Below, piece by piece: positions 7,016 to 14,963 of a stretch of DNA of 37,767 nucleotides. A program made the position numbers and the translations under genes. The number at the start of each line of letters is the position of its first letter. Positions within the stretch are counted from its first letter, which is position 1. This DNA comes from Pelotomaculum sp. UBA1371 (lineage in GTDB: Bacteria; Bacillota; Desulfotomaculia; Desulfotomaculales; Pelotomaculaceae). The notes under the pieces are model-generated. The model did no database searches. It was not told the DNA's origin and worked only from the letters and a program-made list of their open reading frames with translations. The stretch lies in contig DBRJ01000056.1 of the NCBI GenBank assembly GCA_002305915.1, positions 29,352-67,118 on the forward strand. Direction: 5' to 3'.

Positions 7016-8323
7016 TTACTTTTTATTCATTTTCTCCTTTATTTTACGTTCAAATCCATATTCCGAAGGTTCGTAAAAAACCCGCCCTGCCATATTATCA
7101 GGCAAATAATCCTGTTTCACATATCCCCCGGGATAATCATGGGGGTATTTATAGCCCTCACCGTGTCCCAATACCGCCGCTCCTTGATATCCCGTACCCC
7201 TTAAGTGGGGCGGCACCGGTTCGGCGCGTTCTTTCTCCACAGCTGAAAGGGCCATTTCAATCCCCTTGACTACTGAATTGCTTTTGGGAGCAGCGGCAAT
7301 GTAAAGCGCTGCCTCGGCCAGCACAATTCGGGCCTCGGGCATCCCAATCCTGTCCACAGCCTGCGCTGCTGCAGAGGCGACAACTAGTGCCCGGGGGTCG
7401 GCCAGCCCCACGTCTTCAGCGGCGTGGATCATAATCCGGCGGCAAATGAAGGACGGATCTTCTCCGGCATAGAGCATTCTGGCCAGCCAGTACAGAGTGG
7501 CCTGGGGATCGCTTCCCCTCATGCTTTTGATAAAGGCTGATATCACATCATAATGCTCATCTTCCCGGTCGTACCTCAGGACACGTTTTTGAATGGCCTC
7601 TTCCGCTTCAGCAAGGGTTATTCTTCGAATTCCCCCGGAATCAGGCAGTGTGGTCATAACCGCCAGTTCCAGAGCATTTAAAGCAACCCTGGCATCTCCG
7701 TTGGCTATCCCGGCCAGATGTTCCAGAGCCTCTGGCAGGACCTCCGTGCGGTAGCCGCCCAGTCCCCTTTCTTCGTCCTGGAGCGCCCTGGTTAAGAGCC
7801 GCAACACAGCCTCCCTGGAGAGGAGACTGAAGCGGTACAACTGGGAACGTGACAGGAGGGGCCGGTTAACTGCAAACATGGGGTTTTCAGTGGTGGAACC
7901 AATCAAGGTAATCAGGCCGTTTTCTACGAAGGGAAGCAGCGCATCCTGCTGCAATTTATTAAAACGGTGAATTTCATCTATGAACAGGATGGTTTTTTTA
8001 TTAAAAAGCGAGCGCCTCTCCTTTGTTTCTTCCACAACACGCCTGATGTCTGCTACACCTGCTATTACGGCGTTGATGGTTTCAAAATGAGCTCTGGTCA
8101 TACCGGCAATTATTTTAGCCAGAGTTGTTTTTCCGGTTCCCGGCGGGCCAAAAAATATGACGGACATCAAGTTGTCAGCTTCAATGGAACGTCTCAAAAG
8201 AGTGCCTTTGCCAACGATTTCAGTCTGCTCTTCAAATTCCTCCAGAGTTCTGGGCCTCATCCTGACAGCTAAAGGGGCTGTACTGGAGAGATTCTTTTCC
8301 ATGGCCTGTTCAAACAGGTTCAC
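7016..8323 (-). CDS. rarA: Replication-associated recombination protein RarA/MgsA
   Basis: An AAA+ ATPase of the RarA/MgsA/WRNIP1 family that acts at stalled replication forks. It is 435 residues, the usual length. Walker A is GPPGTGKTT (59-67) and Walker B is TILFIDEIHRF (111-121). Sensor 1 is in LIGSTTENP and the arginine-finger region is in RPLLSRSQLYRF. The C-terminal tetramerisation domain is recognisable from SDPQATLYWLARMLYAGEDP and PHDYPGGYVKQDYLP. The start is GTG 8323 with GGGAGTG upstream. It is separated from trxA by a terminator and is probably transcribed alone. Confidence 0.95.
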   Translation of the reverse strand: MNLFEQAMEKNLSSTAPLAVRMRPRTLEEFEEQTEIVGKGTLLRRSIEADNLMSVIFFGPPGTGKTTLAKIIAGMTRAHFETINAVIAGVADIRRVVEETKERRSLFNKKTILFIDEIHRFNKLQQDALLPFVENGLITLIGSTTENPMFAVNRPLLSRSQLYRFSLLSREAVLRLLTRALQDEERGLGGYRTEVLPEALEHLAGIANGDARVALNALELAVMTTLPDSGGIRRITLAEAEEAIQKRVLRYDREDEHYDVISAFIKSMRGSDPQATLYWLARMLYAGEDPSFICRRIMIHAAEDVGLADPRALVVASAAAQAVDRIGMPEARIVLAEAALYIAAAPKSNSVVKGIEMALSAVEKERAEPVPPHLRGTGYQGAAVLGHGEGYKYPHDYPGGYVKQDYLPDNMAGRVFYEPSEYGFERKIKEKMNKK

Positions 8324-8406
8324 TCTCTTTCACTCCCGTTGCTTTTTTCCTGAGATTAGTATTATTAATTTGGAATTATGATTAAATCATACCGTTAATC
8401 GCACAA

Positions 8407-8431
8407 TAAAAAAAGCACGTTAAACGTGCTT
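8407..8431 (-). terminator. Intrinsic terminator after trxA
   Basis: On the minus strand AAGCACG and CGTGCTT pair around TTTAA and are followed by seven T residues. It lies about 85 bases past the trxA stop codon. Confidence 0.8.
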
Positions 8432-8514
8432 AATCCCGAAAAACCATTTTTTTCCATTAAAACCCTTGCTGGTTGAATACCAGACAAAATTTGTCTGATG
8501 CTTTGAATTGAGGT

Positions 8515-8844
8515 TTATAAGTACTTGTTCAGTAGGCGCCGTAATTCATCCTTGTTCTTGTAACCGATAGAGCGCTCCATTTCTTTGCCTTCTTTAAAGA
8601 GAATCAGAGTCGGTATACTTACTACCTTATAATTAGAGGCAGTGTTTTGATTTTCGTCAACATCCAGTTTGGCCACCTGAACTTTTCCCTCAAATTCGGA
8701 TGCGATCTCTTCGACAACCGGGCCAATCATTTTACAGGGACCGCACCATTCCGCCCAGAAATCCACCAGAATTGGTATTGTGGTTTCACTGATCACTTGG
8801 TTAAAGTTAGATTCATTTAATATCATGATTTTTTCGCTAGCCAA
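8515..8844 (-). CDS. trxA: Thioredoxin
   Basis: A cytoplasmic dithiol-disulfide oxidoreductase. It has 109 residues and the classical active site FWAEWCGPCKM (WCGPC at 33-37), the buried Asp in LVDFW and the cis-proline loop SIPTLILFKEG. The start taken is TTG 8844 with GAGGGGAGAGG just upstream; ATG 8826 would give a shorter N-terminus (MILNESNF). It has its own promoter about 125 bases upstream and its own terminator, so it is monocistronic. Confidence 0.97.
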   Translation of the reverse strand: MASEKIMILNESNFNQVISETTIPILVDFWAEWCGPCKMIGPVVEEIASEFEGKVQVAKLDVDENQNTASNYKVVSIPTLILFKEGKEMERSIGYKNKDELRRLLNKYL

Positions 8845-8968
8845 AGATTCCTCTCCCCTCTCTTTAATACTGTAATACTACTCTCCCAAACACACCACAA
8901 CAATTCAATCATGTTAAATAGTTTGAATAGTCAAGCAATAGATACCCGTTGAGACATCAACCCATATA

Positions 8969-8998
8969 ATTATAATACCTGTGAAAACTCTTTGTCAA
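8969..8998 (-). promoter_or_regulatory. Sigma-A-type promoter of trxA
   Basis: Perfect TTGACA (8993-8998) and TATAAT (8969-8974) boxes with an 18-base spacer on the minus strand. It lies within a 304-base gene-free gap (8845-9148) between trxA and tcdA, in which I see nothing else. Confidence 0.85.
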
Positions 8999-9148
8999 TT
9001 ACACATAATTTTGCCTTGCATTACCTCACTTCGCTTGATTTATAAAATATTAATAAGAAGGACACGTTTATTGTGACTTTAGTCGGAAAATAAGATGTTT
9101 TCTAATTTTTCATATCATTCTTTAGAGAAATGTGCTGCTTTTCAATTT

Positions 9149-9907
9149 CTATTTTGGCTCCTCTTTACCGGTACGGATTTCCAACAAATCCTTAACCACT
9201 TCACCGGCAATGATTAAACCTGCAACAGAAGGAACAAAGGAAATACTGCCGCAAACGCGTTCGTCAATAGCGCCTGCGTTTGCCTTACCGGCTTCACCCC
9301 TGATATGTGAAAAAGGTCTTAAGGGTATCTCCTTTGAGTAAACAACTTTCACACCCCGGCTAATACCCGCCTCCCGTAGTCTTCTGCGGACAACTCTGGC
9401 CAGGGGACAGACGGACGTTTGAGTTATATCCGCAACCTCAAATGATTTTGGCTCCAGTTTATTGCCTGTACCCATGGCGGAAATAACCGGTATGCCTTTA
9501 TTCACTGAGTATGTGATCAAGTCCACCTTAGCGGCTACATCATCAACTGCGTCCACAAGGTAGTCCAAAGGCACGGGAATCATGTCTTCACCCTTGCCGG
9601 GCAGATACCTGGCACATTTGGCGCAGACAAGAGCTTCAGGATTTATTTGCAAAATCCGTTCTGCCATTAATTCTGCTTTGAACCTGCCCAGGGTATTCGT
9701 TAAGGCGTGGATTTGACGGTTGATATTTGATTCCTCGACAAGGTCAAAGTCCACCAGGTAAAAATGACCGATACCAGCCCTGGCAAGTCCTTCAACGACA
9801 TAGGACCCTACACCGCCCAGTCCGAATATTGCTACTTTTGAGCTCATCAACCGGGCAAGGCCTTCTTTGCCGATAATCATAGACGTACGGGAAAAACGAT
9901 CAGGCAA
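9149..9907 (-). CDS. tcdA: tRNA threonylcarbamoyladenosine dehydratase TcdA
   Basis: An E1/ThiF-fold enzyme that uses ATP to cyclise t6A37 of tRNA to the ct6A hydantoin form. It is 252 residues from TTG 9907, which lies seven bases after GAGGTGAG; the upstream GTG at 9919 is part of that Shine-Dalgarno site. The protein begins MPDRFSRTSMIIGKEGL, as in TcdA/YrvM/CsdL. The nucleotide site is VAIFGLGGVGSYV (about 25-37), with DFDLVEESNINRQ and VDAVDDVAAKVDLI further on. There is no catalytic Cys as in ubiquitin-like E1 enzymes. The location next to the probable 6S RNA and aspS is the same as yrvM in Bacillus. Confidence 0.92.
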   Translation of the reverse strand: MPDRFSRTSMIIGKEGLARLMSSKVAIFGLGGVGSYVVEGLARAGIGHFYLVDFDLVEESNINRQIHALTNTLGRFKAELMAERILQINPEALVCAKCARYLPGKGEDMIPVPLDYLVDAVDDVAAKVDLITYSVNKGIPVISAMGTGNKLEPKSFEVADITQTSVCPLARVVRRRLREAGISRGVKVVYSKEIPLRPFSHIRGEAGKANAGAIDERVCGSISFVPSVAGLIIAGEVVKDLLEIRTGKEEPK

Positions 9908-9957
9908 TTTTAATCTCACCTCAATAATGAATCAAATTCCTTTTGATCATAAACAAA

Positions 9958-10000
9958 GGGTTTTCAGCCACCGGCCCAATTAAGCCGTAACTGAAAACCC
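9958..10000 (-). terminator. Long hairpin after the 6S RNA region
   Basis: GGGTTTTCAG and CTGAAAACCC pair perfectly over 10 bases, with a second GC-rich pairing (ACGGC/GCCGG) inside. On the minus strand the trailing sequence is TTTGTTTATG, a weak T-tract. It probably ends the 6S RNA transcript. Confidence 0.55.
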
Positions 10001-10019
10001 ATCAGCTTAAAAACCAACT

Positions 10020-10205
10020 AAAACCCCACTGATGCCGTGAATCCCAAAAGTTTGAACCTGCTGTAACAGGTGGATGCCCTCCTGAATGATTTTTGTGTCC
10101 TCAACATGGAGGCATGCAAGCCACATTCAGAGCTCAGGCTCCATTTTAATTGTGTTGGCAAAAACTTCAAGGCTTATCACGTACATAGCAGGGCTTTTCA
10201 TTGAC
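10020..10205 (-). ncRNA. ssrS: Probable 6S RNA
   Basis: The approximately 180-base region has a long terminal stem. The 5' strand (CCCUGCUAUGUACGUGA, about 10178-10194) pairs with the 3' strand (UCACGGCAUCAGUGGGG) with small bulges. A second stem (AAGUUU/AAACUU) follows. Then come a large open central region and an apical hairpin with CUGAAUG/CAUUCAG. That layout is typical of 6S RNA, which binds sigma-70 RNA polymerase as a promoter mimic. In Bacillus subtilis a 6S RNA gene lies between yrvM (tcdA) and aspS, exactly as here. Identification rests on structure and gene order, not on a database match, and the ends are approximate. Confidence 0.7.
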
Positions 10206-10211
10206 ACCTTA

Positions 10212-10240
10212 ATGTTAACATAACATATAGCCCTTTTCAA
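10212..10240 (-). promoter_or_regulatory. Possible promoter of the 6S RNA
   Basis: TTGAAA (10235-10240) and TAACAT (10212-10217) with a 17-base spacer on the minus strand; predicted start near 10205, at the 5' side of the terminal stem. Confidence 0.5.
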
Positions 10241-10304
10241 GTATCAATAGCTTTAACTTTGCTGTTAGTGTTTGCAAAAATTTCATCAATATACATTTTA
10301 ATGC

Positions 10305-12128
10305 CTATTTCTTTAAGACCGGCTTTAAATGTAATTCCTTAAGCTGTGCCGCCGTTGCCGGGCCCGGCGCCTGGGTCATCAGGTCGCTTGCGCTCTGGGT
10401 TTTGGGAAAGGCGATTACATCGCGTATTGTCTTTTTACCGGCAAGCAGCATAACAAGACGATCGAATCCGAAGGCAAACCCCCCATGGGGCGGGGTGCCG
10501 TATTCAAAAGCTTCCAGCATATATCCGAACTTTTCCGCTGCTTCCTCGCGGCTGATCCCAATGAGAGAAAACAGTTTTTCCTGGACATCCCTGCGGTGAA
10601 TCCTGATACTGCCACCGCCTACTTCCACCCCGTTCAAAACCAAATCGTAGGCCTTGGCTTTGACCCTGCCGGGCTCTTTCTCAAGCAGCGGCAAGTCGCT
10701 GTCCTTTGGAGAAGTAAAGGGATGGTGCATAGCCACATAACGATTCTCTCCGGGATCGTATTCTAACAGGGGGAAGTCAACCACCCATAAAAAGTTGAAG
10801 GTGTTTCTGGGTATCAGCTCCAGGCGCTCTGCCAGATGCAGGCGCAAGGCACCTAAAGAGTCGGCCACCACCTGAGGCCTGTCGGCAACGAACAGCAAAA
10901 GATCGCCGGGGCCGGCTTCCATTTTAGCCAGGATGGCCTGTAGTTCACTTTCTGTAAAAAACTTGGCGATAGCGGACTTTACTCCATCTTCTGTGACTAT
11001 AAAGTAAGCAAGTCCCCTGGCTTTGTAGATTGAAGCGTAGGCCGTGAGATCATCGATCTCCTTGCGGCTGAAGGAACCGCAACCCTTTGCGTTAATCCCC
11101 TTGACCTGGCCCCCTCCGGCGACTGTTGAAGCAAAAACCTTGAAGCCGCAACCTGCAGCAATGCTGGAAATATCTATAAGCTCCAGGCCGAAGCGGGTAT
11201 CCGGTTTGTCCGAACCAAAACGGTCTATAGCTTCCTGGTAAGAAAGCTTCAAAAACGGGCGGGGAATATCTAATCCCGCCGTGTCACGGCAAAGCCTGAC
11301 TACAAGCTCCTCCATGCAGCTCCTGACCTCATCCTCACTGACAAATGACATTTCGATATCAATTTGTGTGAATTCAGGCTGGCGATCAGCCCGCAGGTCT
11401 TCGTCACGGAAGCAGCGCACAATCTGATAGTAACGGTCCATTCCCGCCACCATAAGAATTTGTTTGAGAAGCTGAGGTGATTGAGGAAGAGCGTAAAACT
11501 TGCCGGGGTTAACCCGGCTGGGAACCAGGTAATCCCGGGCGCCTTCCGGTGTGCTTTTGGTCAGCATCGGCGTTTCAATCTCTAAAAACCCTTGCCCGTT
11601 AAGAAAATCACGGACCGACCTGGCTGCCCGGTGGCGCAAAATAAGAGCTTCCTGCATCTCCGGACGGCGCAGATCCAGGTAGCGGTAACGGAGCCGCAGG
11701 TTTTCATCCACATCCACTCCGTCCTCAATATAAAAAGGCGGTGTCTTGGCCCTGTTTAATACCCGGAGTTCATGAGCCAGTACTTCAACCTGACCTGTGG
11801 CCAGGTTTGGGTTTGCCGTTCCTTCAGGCCGCATCCTGACAGTTCCCCGCACAGCCAGGACGTACTCACTGCGTATTCCCTCGGCCTTATGAAAAGCCTC
11901 CTTGTGTAAATCAGGACTGAAGACAACCTGGACTAAACCTTTGATGTCCCTTAGATCGACAAAGATCAAGCCTCCGTGATCGCGCCGGCGCTGGACCCAG
12001 CCCATCAAAACCACTATTTCCCCGTTGTGGCCGGTATTTATATCACCACAGTAGTGACTGCGTTTTAATCCCTCTATAGAATCAATATTGCTTTGTTTAA
12101 ACCATTCAATTTGCTGTTCTTCGATCAT
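10305..12128 (-). CDS. aspS: Aspartyl-tRNA synthetase, probably non-discriminating (Asp/Asn)
   Basis: Class II aminoacyl-tRNA synthetase of 607 residues, bacterial type with a GAD insertion. An N-terminal OB-fold anticodon domain (GWVQRRRDHGG) is followed by motif 2 (CFRDEDLRADRQPEFTQIDI), the GAD insert (FGSDKPDTRF onward) and motif 3 (FAFGFDRLVMLLAG). The His in RRRDHGG corresponds to the position (His31 in the Pseudomonas enzyme) linked to charging both tRNA-Asp and tRNA-Asn; discriminating enzymes such as that of E. coli have Leu there. This suggests indirect Asn-tRNA synthesis through an amidotransferase, which is not in this window. The start ATG has GGGAGGG nine bases upstream. It is the second gene of the T-box-controlled hisS-aspS operon. 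Confidence 0.96.
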   Translation of the reverse strand: MIEEQQIEWFKQSNIDSIEGLKRSHYCGDINTGHNGEIVVLMGWVQRRRDHGGLIFVDLRDIKGLVQVVFSPDLHKEAFHKAEGIRSEYVLAVRGTVRMRPEGTANPNLATGQVEVLAHELRVLNRAKTPPFYIEDGVDVDENLRLRYRYLDLRRPEMQEALILRHRAARSVRDFLNGQGFLEIETPMLTKSTPEGARDYLVPSRVNPGKFYALPQSPQLLKQILMVAGMDRYYQIVRCFRDEDLRADRQPEFTQIDIEMSFVSEDEVRSCMEELVVRLCRDTAGLDIPRPFLKLSYQEAIDRFGSDKPDTRFGLELIDISSIAAGCGFKVFASTVAGGGQVKGINAKGCGSFSRKEIDDLTAYASIYKARGLAYFIVTEDGVKSAIAKFFTESELQAILAKMEAGPGDLLLFVADRPQVVADSLGALRLHLAERLELIPRNTFNFLWVVDFPLLEYDPGENRYVAMHHPFTSPKDSDLPLLEKEPGRVKAKAYDLVLNGVEVGGGSIRIHRRDVQEKLFSLIGISREEAAEKFGYMLEAFEYGTPPHGGFAFGFDRLVMLLAGKKTIRDVIAFPKTQSASDLMTQAPGPATAAQLKELHLKPVLKK

Positions 12129-12197
12129 CTTTAAGAGCCCTCCCGCACAATTAGCTATAGTTAAACCCGGAAAACAGGCTTGCCTTCGCTTACAGTT

Positions 12198-13472
12198 CTA
12201 TTTATTATTCCTGCTGTTTTGGTCTTGAATGTATTGTACTGTTTGCTCTGCTGCTATGGTCTCCTGTCCTCCTGTTCTCATATTCCGAACCACCACTACA
12301 CCCTTTTTCATTTCCTCCTCGCCGATAATGACGGCATACCTGACACCTGTTTTCCCGGCATACTTCATTTGGGCTTTTAAACTCCTGCCCAAATAGTCCT
12401 TGTCGGCGGGAATACCGCCGTAGCGGAGTTGGAAGAGCATGCGGAAAGCTGCATCGGCAGCCGGGGCACCGGCTGTAACCACAAAGACGTCGGGCCGCGC
12501 AAAACCCGGTAGTTTAATACCCTGGCGCTCCATGGCTAAAAGAATTCGCTCGATGCCCAGGGCAAAGCCGATACCCGGGACGGGGGGACCACCGCAGATT
12601 TCCACCAGACCATTATAGCGGCCTCCACCGCCGATGGAGCTCTGGGCTCCGATATCCTCCGCAGTTATTTCGAAAGCTGTGTGGGTATAGTAGTCCAGCC
12701 CGCGGACCAGACGCCGGTCCACGATATAGGAAATATCCAACAAGTCCAGGTGCCGCTTGACCTCCTCGAAATGCTCCCGGCAGTCCTGACACAGGCAGTC
12801 CAGGATCACTGGAGCGCCTTCTCCTGCCTCTGCGCATTTGTTCTCTTTGCAGTCCAGAATTCTCAGGGGATTCTTATTAAAGCGTTCCCGGCAGTTATGG
12901 CAAAGGTTTTCCAACTTTGGCCGGAAATAGTCCTGCAGCTCTTGACGCAGGCCCGGGCGGCATTCGGGGCAGCCGACACTGTTTATCAGTAGTTTCAGGT
13001 TGCGCAAACCCAGCCGGCCGTAAAAGTCCATAGCCATAGCCATGACCTCGGCGTCAACCGCCGGATCATGTGAACCGAAAACTTCAACCCCAAATTGGTG
13101 AAACTGCCTGAAGCGTCCGGCCTGGGGCCGGTCATAGCGGAACATGGGACCGCAGTAATAAAGCTTAACCGGCTGGGGGCCGGCGTAAAGATTCTCCTCT
13201 AAATAAGCCCTGACTACAGACGCTGTATTTTCAGGCCGCAGGGTGATACTCCGTTTACCTCTATCGATAAAGGTGTACATCTCTTTTTCAACGATGTCAG
13301 TTGTATCACCTACACCACGCAGAAATAGCTCGGTATGCTCGAAAATGGGTGTCCTGACTTCTGAGTACCCGTATTCGCGGCAGATGCCGCGGATTTGGCG
13401 CTCGAGAAAATGCCATTTTTCCACTTCTCCGGGCAGAATGTCATTGGTACCGCGCGGACGGGTTGTCAGCAT
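12198..13472 (-). CDS. hisS: Histidyl-tRNA synthetase
   Basis: Charges tRNA-His; class II, 424 residues, the normal length. N-terminal PRGTNDILP and motif 2 (MFRYDRPQAGRFRQFHQFG) are present. The histidine-specific motifs are LVRGLDYYTHTAFEI and SSIGGGGRYNGLV, with motif 3 at GIGFALGIERILLAM. The C-terminal anticodon domain follows (PDVFVVTAG). A four-cysteine cluster lies in the central region (CPECRPG, CHNCRERF, CLCQDCRE), likely zinc-binding and seen in many clostridial HisRS. AAAGGAGG lies ten bases before the ATG. First gene of the operon, 69 bases upstream of aspS, behind the T-box leader. Confidence 0.97.
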   Translation of the reverse strand: MLTTRPRGTNDILPGEVEKWHFLERQIRGICREYGYSEVRTPIFEHTELFLRGVGDTTDIVEKEMYTFIDRGKRSITLRPENTASVVRAYLEENLYAGPQPVKLYYCGPMFRYDRPQAGRFRQFHQFGVEVFGSHDPAVDAEVMAMAMDFYGRLGLRNLKLLINSVGCPECRPGLRQELQDYFRPKLENLCHNCRERFNKNPLRILDCKENKCAEAGEGAPVILDCLCQDCREHFEEVKRHLDLLDISYIVDRRLVRGLDYYTHTAFEITAEDIGAQSSIGGGGRYNGLVEICGGPPVPGIGFALGIERILLAMERQGIKLPGFARPDVFVVTAGAPAADAAFRMLFQLRYGGIPADKDYLGRSLKAQMKYAGKTGVRYAVIIGEEEMKKGVVVVRNMRTGGQETIAAEQTVQYIQDQNSRNNK

Positions 13473-13504
13473 CGATCTAAGCCTCCTTTAAATTACCGTT
13501 AACA

Positions 13505-13808
13505 ACAAAAATCCGACCCGGACCATGTGACAGCATGGCCAGGGACGGATGTTTTATCCGTGGTGCCACCCTTGCTCGGAAAACCTCTGGTATTCCCTTT
13601 CAACCCTTTAACGGGGGTTACCGGGCCCGCCTACTGGCGCACAGACGCGTTCGGGAGCCGCTCCCGGGTGTTTTTCAACGCCTGTTTATTGAGGAAAGCT
13701 TTCAGTCGGTGGCTTTCCCTCCCTGCCATAAATCAATGCGCCTACTCTTCCCGGTCATTGCTTTAGACCTGTGTAAATCAAAAGCCTGTCTGGATTCATT
13801 GTTATCTG
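13505..13808 (-). promoter_or_regulatory. T-box riboswitch leader of hisS-aspS
   Basis: The leader holds the diagnostic AGGGTGGCACCACGG (13558-13572), which forms the antiterminator with AUCCGUCCCU. The alternative terminator pairs ATCCGTCCC with GGGTCGGAT, with CCATG/CATGG at its tip (13511-13550), followed by five T. Stem I starts with GACCGGGAAGAGUA (13743-13756). Its base helix CCGGG pairs with CCCGG on the far side, which places AAC (13670-13672), followed by A, in the specifier position. AAC is an asparagine codon. UGGC in the T-box pairs with a G discriminator base, which fits tRNA-Asn or tRNA-Asp; tRNA-His has C73. A CAC (His) reading offset by two bases breaks the usual purine after the specifier. 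Confidence 0.92.
13511..13550 (-). terminator. T-box-controlled terminator
   Basis: This is the terminator arm of the hisS-aspS T-box: ATCCG/CGGAT, CCC/GGG and CCATG/CATGG pair around CTGTCA, followed by five T residues. Its 5' strand is shared with the antiterminator. Confidence 0.85.
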
Positions 13809-13814
13809 AAAAAT

Positions 13815-13843
13815 ATTTTATGCAAAAGAACTCAATTTGTCAA
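13815..13843 (-). promoter_or_regulatory. Promoter of the hisS-aspS operon
   Basis: TTGACA (13838-13843) and TAAAAT (13815-13820) with a 17-base spacer on the minus strand. The predicted start near 13808 gives a T-box leader of about 335 bases before hisS. Confidence 0.85.
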
Positions 13844-13925
13844 TGAAGGCATTGTCGGCAATCCTGGATTCCTGGAAATAAAACTCCGCTGGGATTATAA
13901 TAATAATGAGGTGATAATTCCAGAC

Positions 13926-14183
13926 ATGAAAGATTTGATTGCACGAATCAACAAGCTTTCCCGTAAAAAGCGGGAACAGGGCCTTACCCCGCAGGAAGAA
14001 AAGGAGCAACAGGAACTCCGGGCGAAGTACCTGAAAAACATCCGGCACCAGATAGTTGACGCCCTGGAGTCAGCGGGGTATAAGCCAAAGAAAAAACAGG
14101 AGCAAACCTGCAGCTGCGGGCATTGTTCTCCCCGGACTGAAAAGCGGGATGAAGTCCCCTGCCCCGGTAAGAATATTCATTAA
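13926..14183 (+). CDS. DUF896 (YnzC/UPF0291) family protein with Cys-rich tail
   Basis: An 85-residue cytoplasmic protein on the opposite strand from its neighbours. Residues 1-55 (MKDLIARINKLSRKKREQG, then LTPQEEKEQQELRAKYL) are the DUF896 helical hairpin, whose biochemical role is not established. The last 25 residues form an unusual tail with CSCGHC and a further Cys (VPCPG), which could bind a metal; most DUF896 proteins I know of end soon after the helices. The start is ATG 13926, since GAGGTGAT lies ten bases upstream; a GTG at 13911 is part of that Shine-Dalgarno site. Confidence 0.85.
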   Translation: MKDLIARINKLSRKKREQGLTPQEEKEQQELRAKYLKNIRHQIVDALESAGYKPKKKQEQTCSCGHCSPRTEKRDEVPCPGKNIH

Positions 14184-14246
14184 ACCATCTGCCCTCCGGA
14201 CAGGTACAGGTAATTCCCGCACGGCTTTTTAATAAGGAGCAAAAAC

Positions 14247-14284
14247 AAAAGCTTCCTATATATTAACGGTTTTGGAAGCTTTTA
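14247..14284. terminator. Bidirectional terminator between DUF896 and MBL genes
   Basis: AAAAGCTTCC and GGAAGCTTTT form a 10-bp stem with A/T tracts on both sides. It lies between two converging genes and could serve both. Confidence 0.75.
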
Positions 14285-14316
14285 ACATAGGGCTCTTTAC
14301 ATAGGCGCATTTGTGC

Positions 14317-14940
14317 TTATCTAAGAAAAGGATTGAAGAGTTTTTCGTTTCTGATGGTAGAAGCAGGACCATGTCCGGGGAAGACTTTGGTATCTGGAGG
14401 AAAAACAAGCAGCTTGTTTTTTATAGAGTTAATCAACTGCGTGTGGCTTCCTCCCGGAAAATCCGAGCGGCCAACCGAACCGGCAAAAAGGGCATCCCCC
14501 GTAAGCAGAATATCCGGACTGCATTTGAGGCTGATGCCTCCTTTAGTATGACCCGGAGTGTGAATAACATCGATTTCTACGTTCCCTACCTTAATTATGT
14601 CTCCTTCCTGCAAAAGGCGGTCAGCTTCTTTAAAGTTTAATCCACGGCCGGCAAAGGTAGAAAGATTCTTTCTTGAGTCTGTGAGCATTCCGGCGTCTTC
14701 TGCATGGATCAATACTTTTGCCCCGGTAGCCTGCTGTACCTCTGCCAAAGCTCCTATGTGGTCGACGTGACCATGGGTGAGGATAATTTTACGGATATTT
14801 AATCCTAATTTTTCAACCCTTTTTAAAATTTTTTCGGCTTCAAAACCGGGGTCCACAACTGCCCCTTCCTTTGTTTCCTCGCAGCCGATGATGTAGCAAT
14901 TTGTTTCAAAAGCACCAACAGGAAATCCACTAAAGATCAT
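14317..14940 (-). CDS. MBL-fold hydrolase, glyoxalase II-like
   Basis: A 207-residue metallo-beta-lactamase-fold protein. The metal motif THGHVDH (55-61) is followed by further ligands in DVIHTPGHTKGG, LLTGDALFAG and VFPGHGP, the complete hydrolase set. Length and motifs match the short hydroxyacylglutathione hydrolase-like (YqgX/GloB-type) proteins common in Firmicutes. Hydrolysis of a thioester or related substrate is inferred; organisms of this group usually lack glutathione, so the true substrate is uncertain. GGAGGTG lies nine bases before the ATG. It follows dtd after 23 bases, probably in the same transcript. Confidence 0.88.
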   Translation of the reverse strand: MIFSGFPVGAFETNCYIIGCEETKEGAVVDPGFEAEKILKRVEKLGLNIRKIILTHGHVDHIGALAEVQQATGAKVLIHAEDAGMLTDSRKNLSTFAGRGLNFKEADRLLQEGDIIKVGNVEIDVIHTPGHTKGGISLKCSPDILLTGDALFAGSVGRSDFPGGSHTQLINSIKNKLLVFPPDTKVFPGHGPASTIRNEKLFNPFLR

Positions 14941-14963
14941 GAATTAAGACACCTCCGGTTTTT

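Noticed and set aside
8469..8497. Two overlapping inverted repeats (CTGGT/ACCAG and CAGACAAA/TTTGTCTG) after trxA
   Set aside because: They lie in the trxA 3' untranslated region upstream of its real terminator; no T-run and no nearby promoter to regulate, so no role can be supported.
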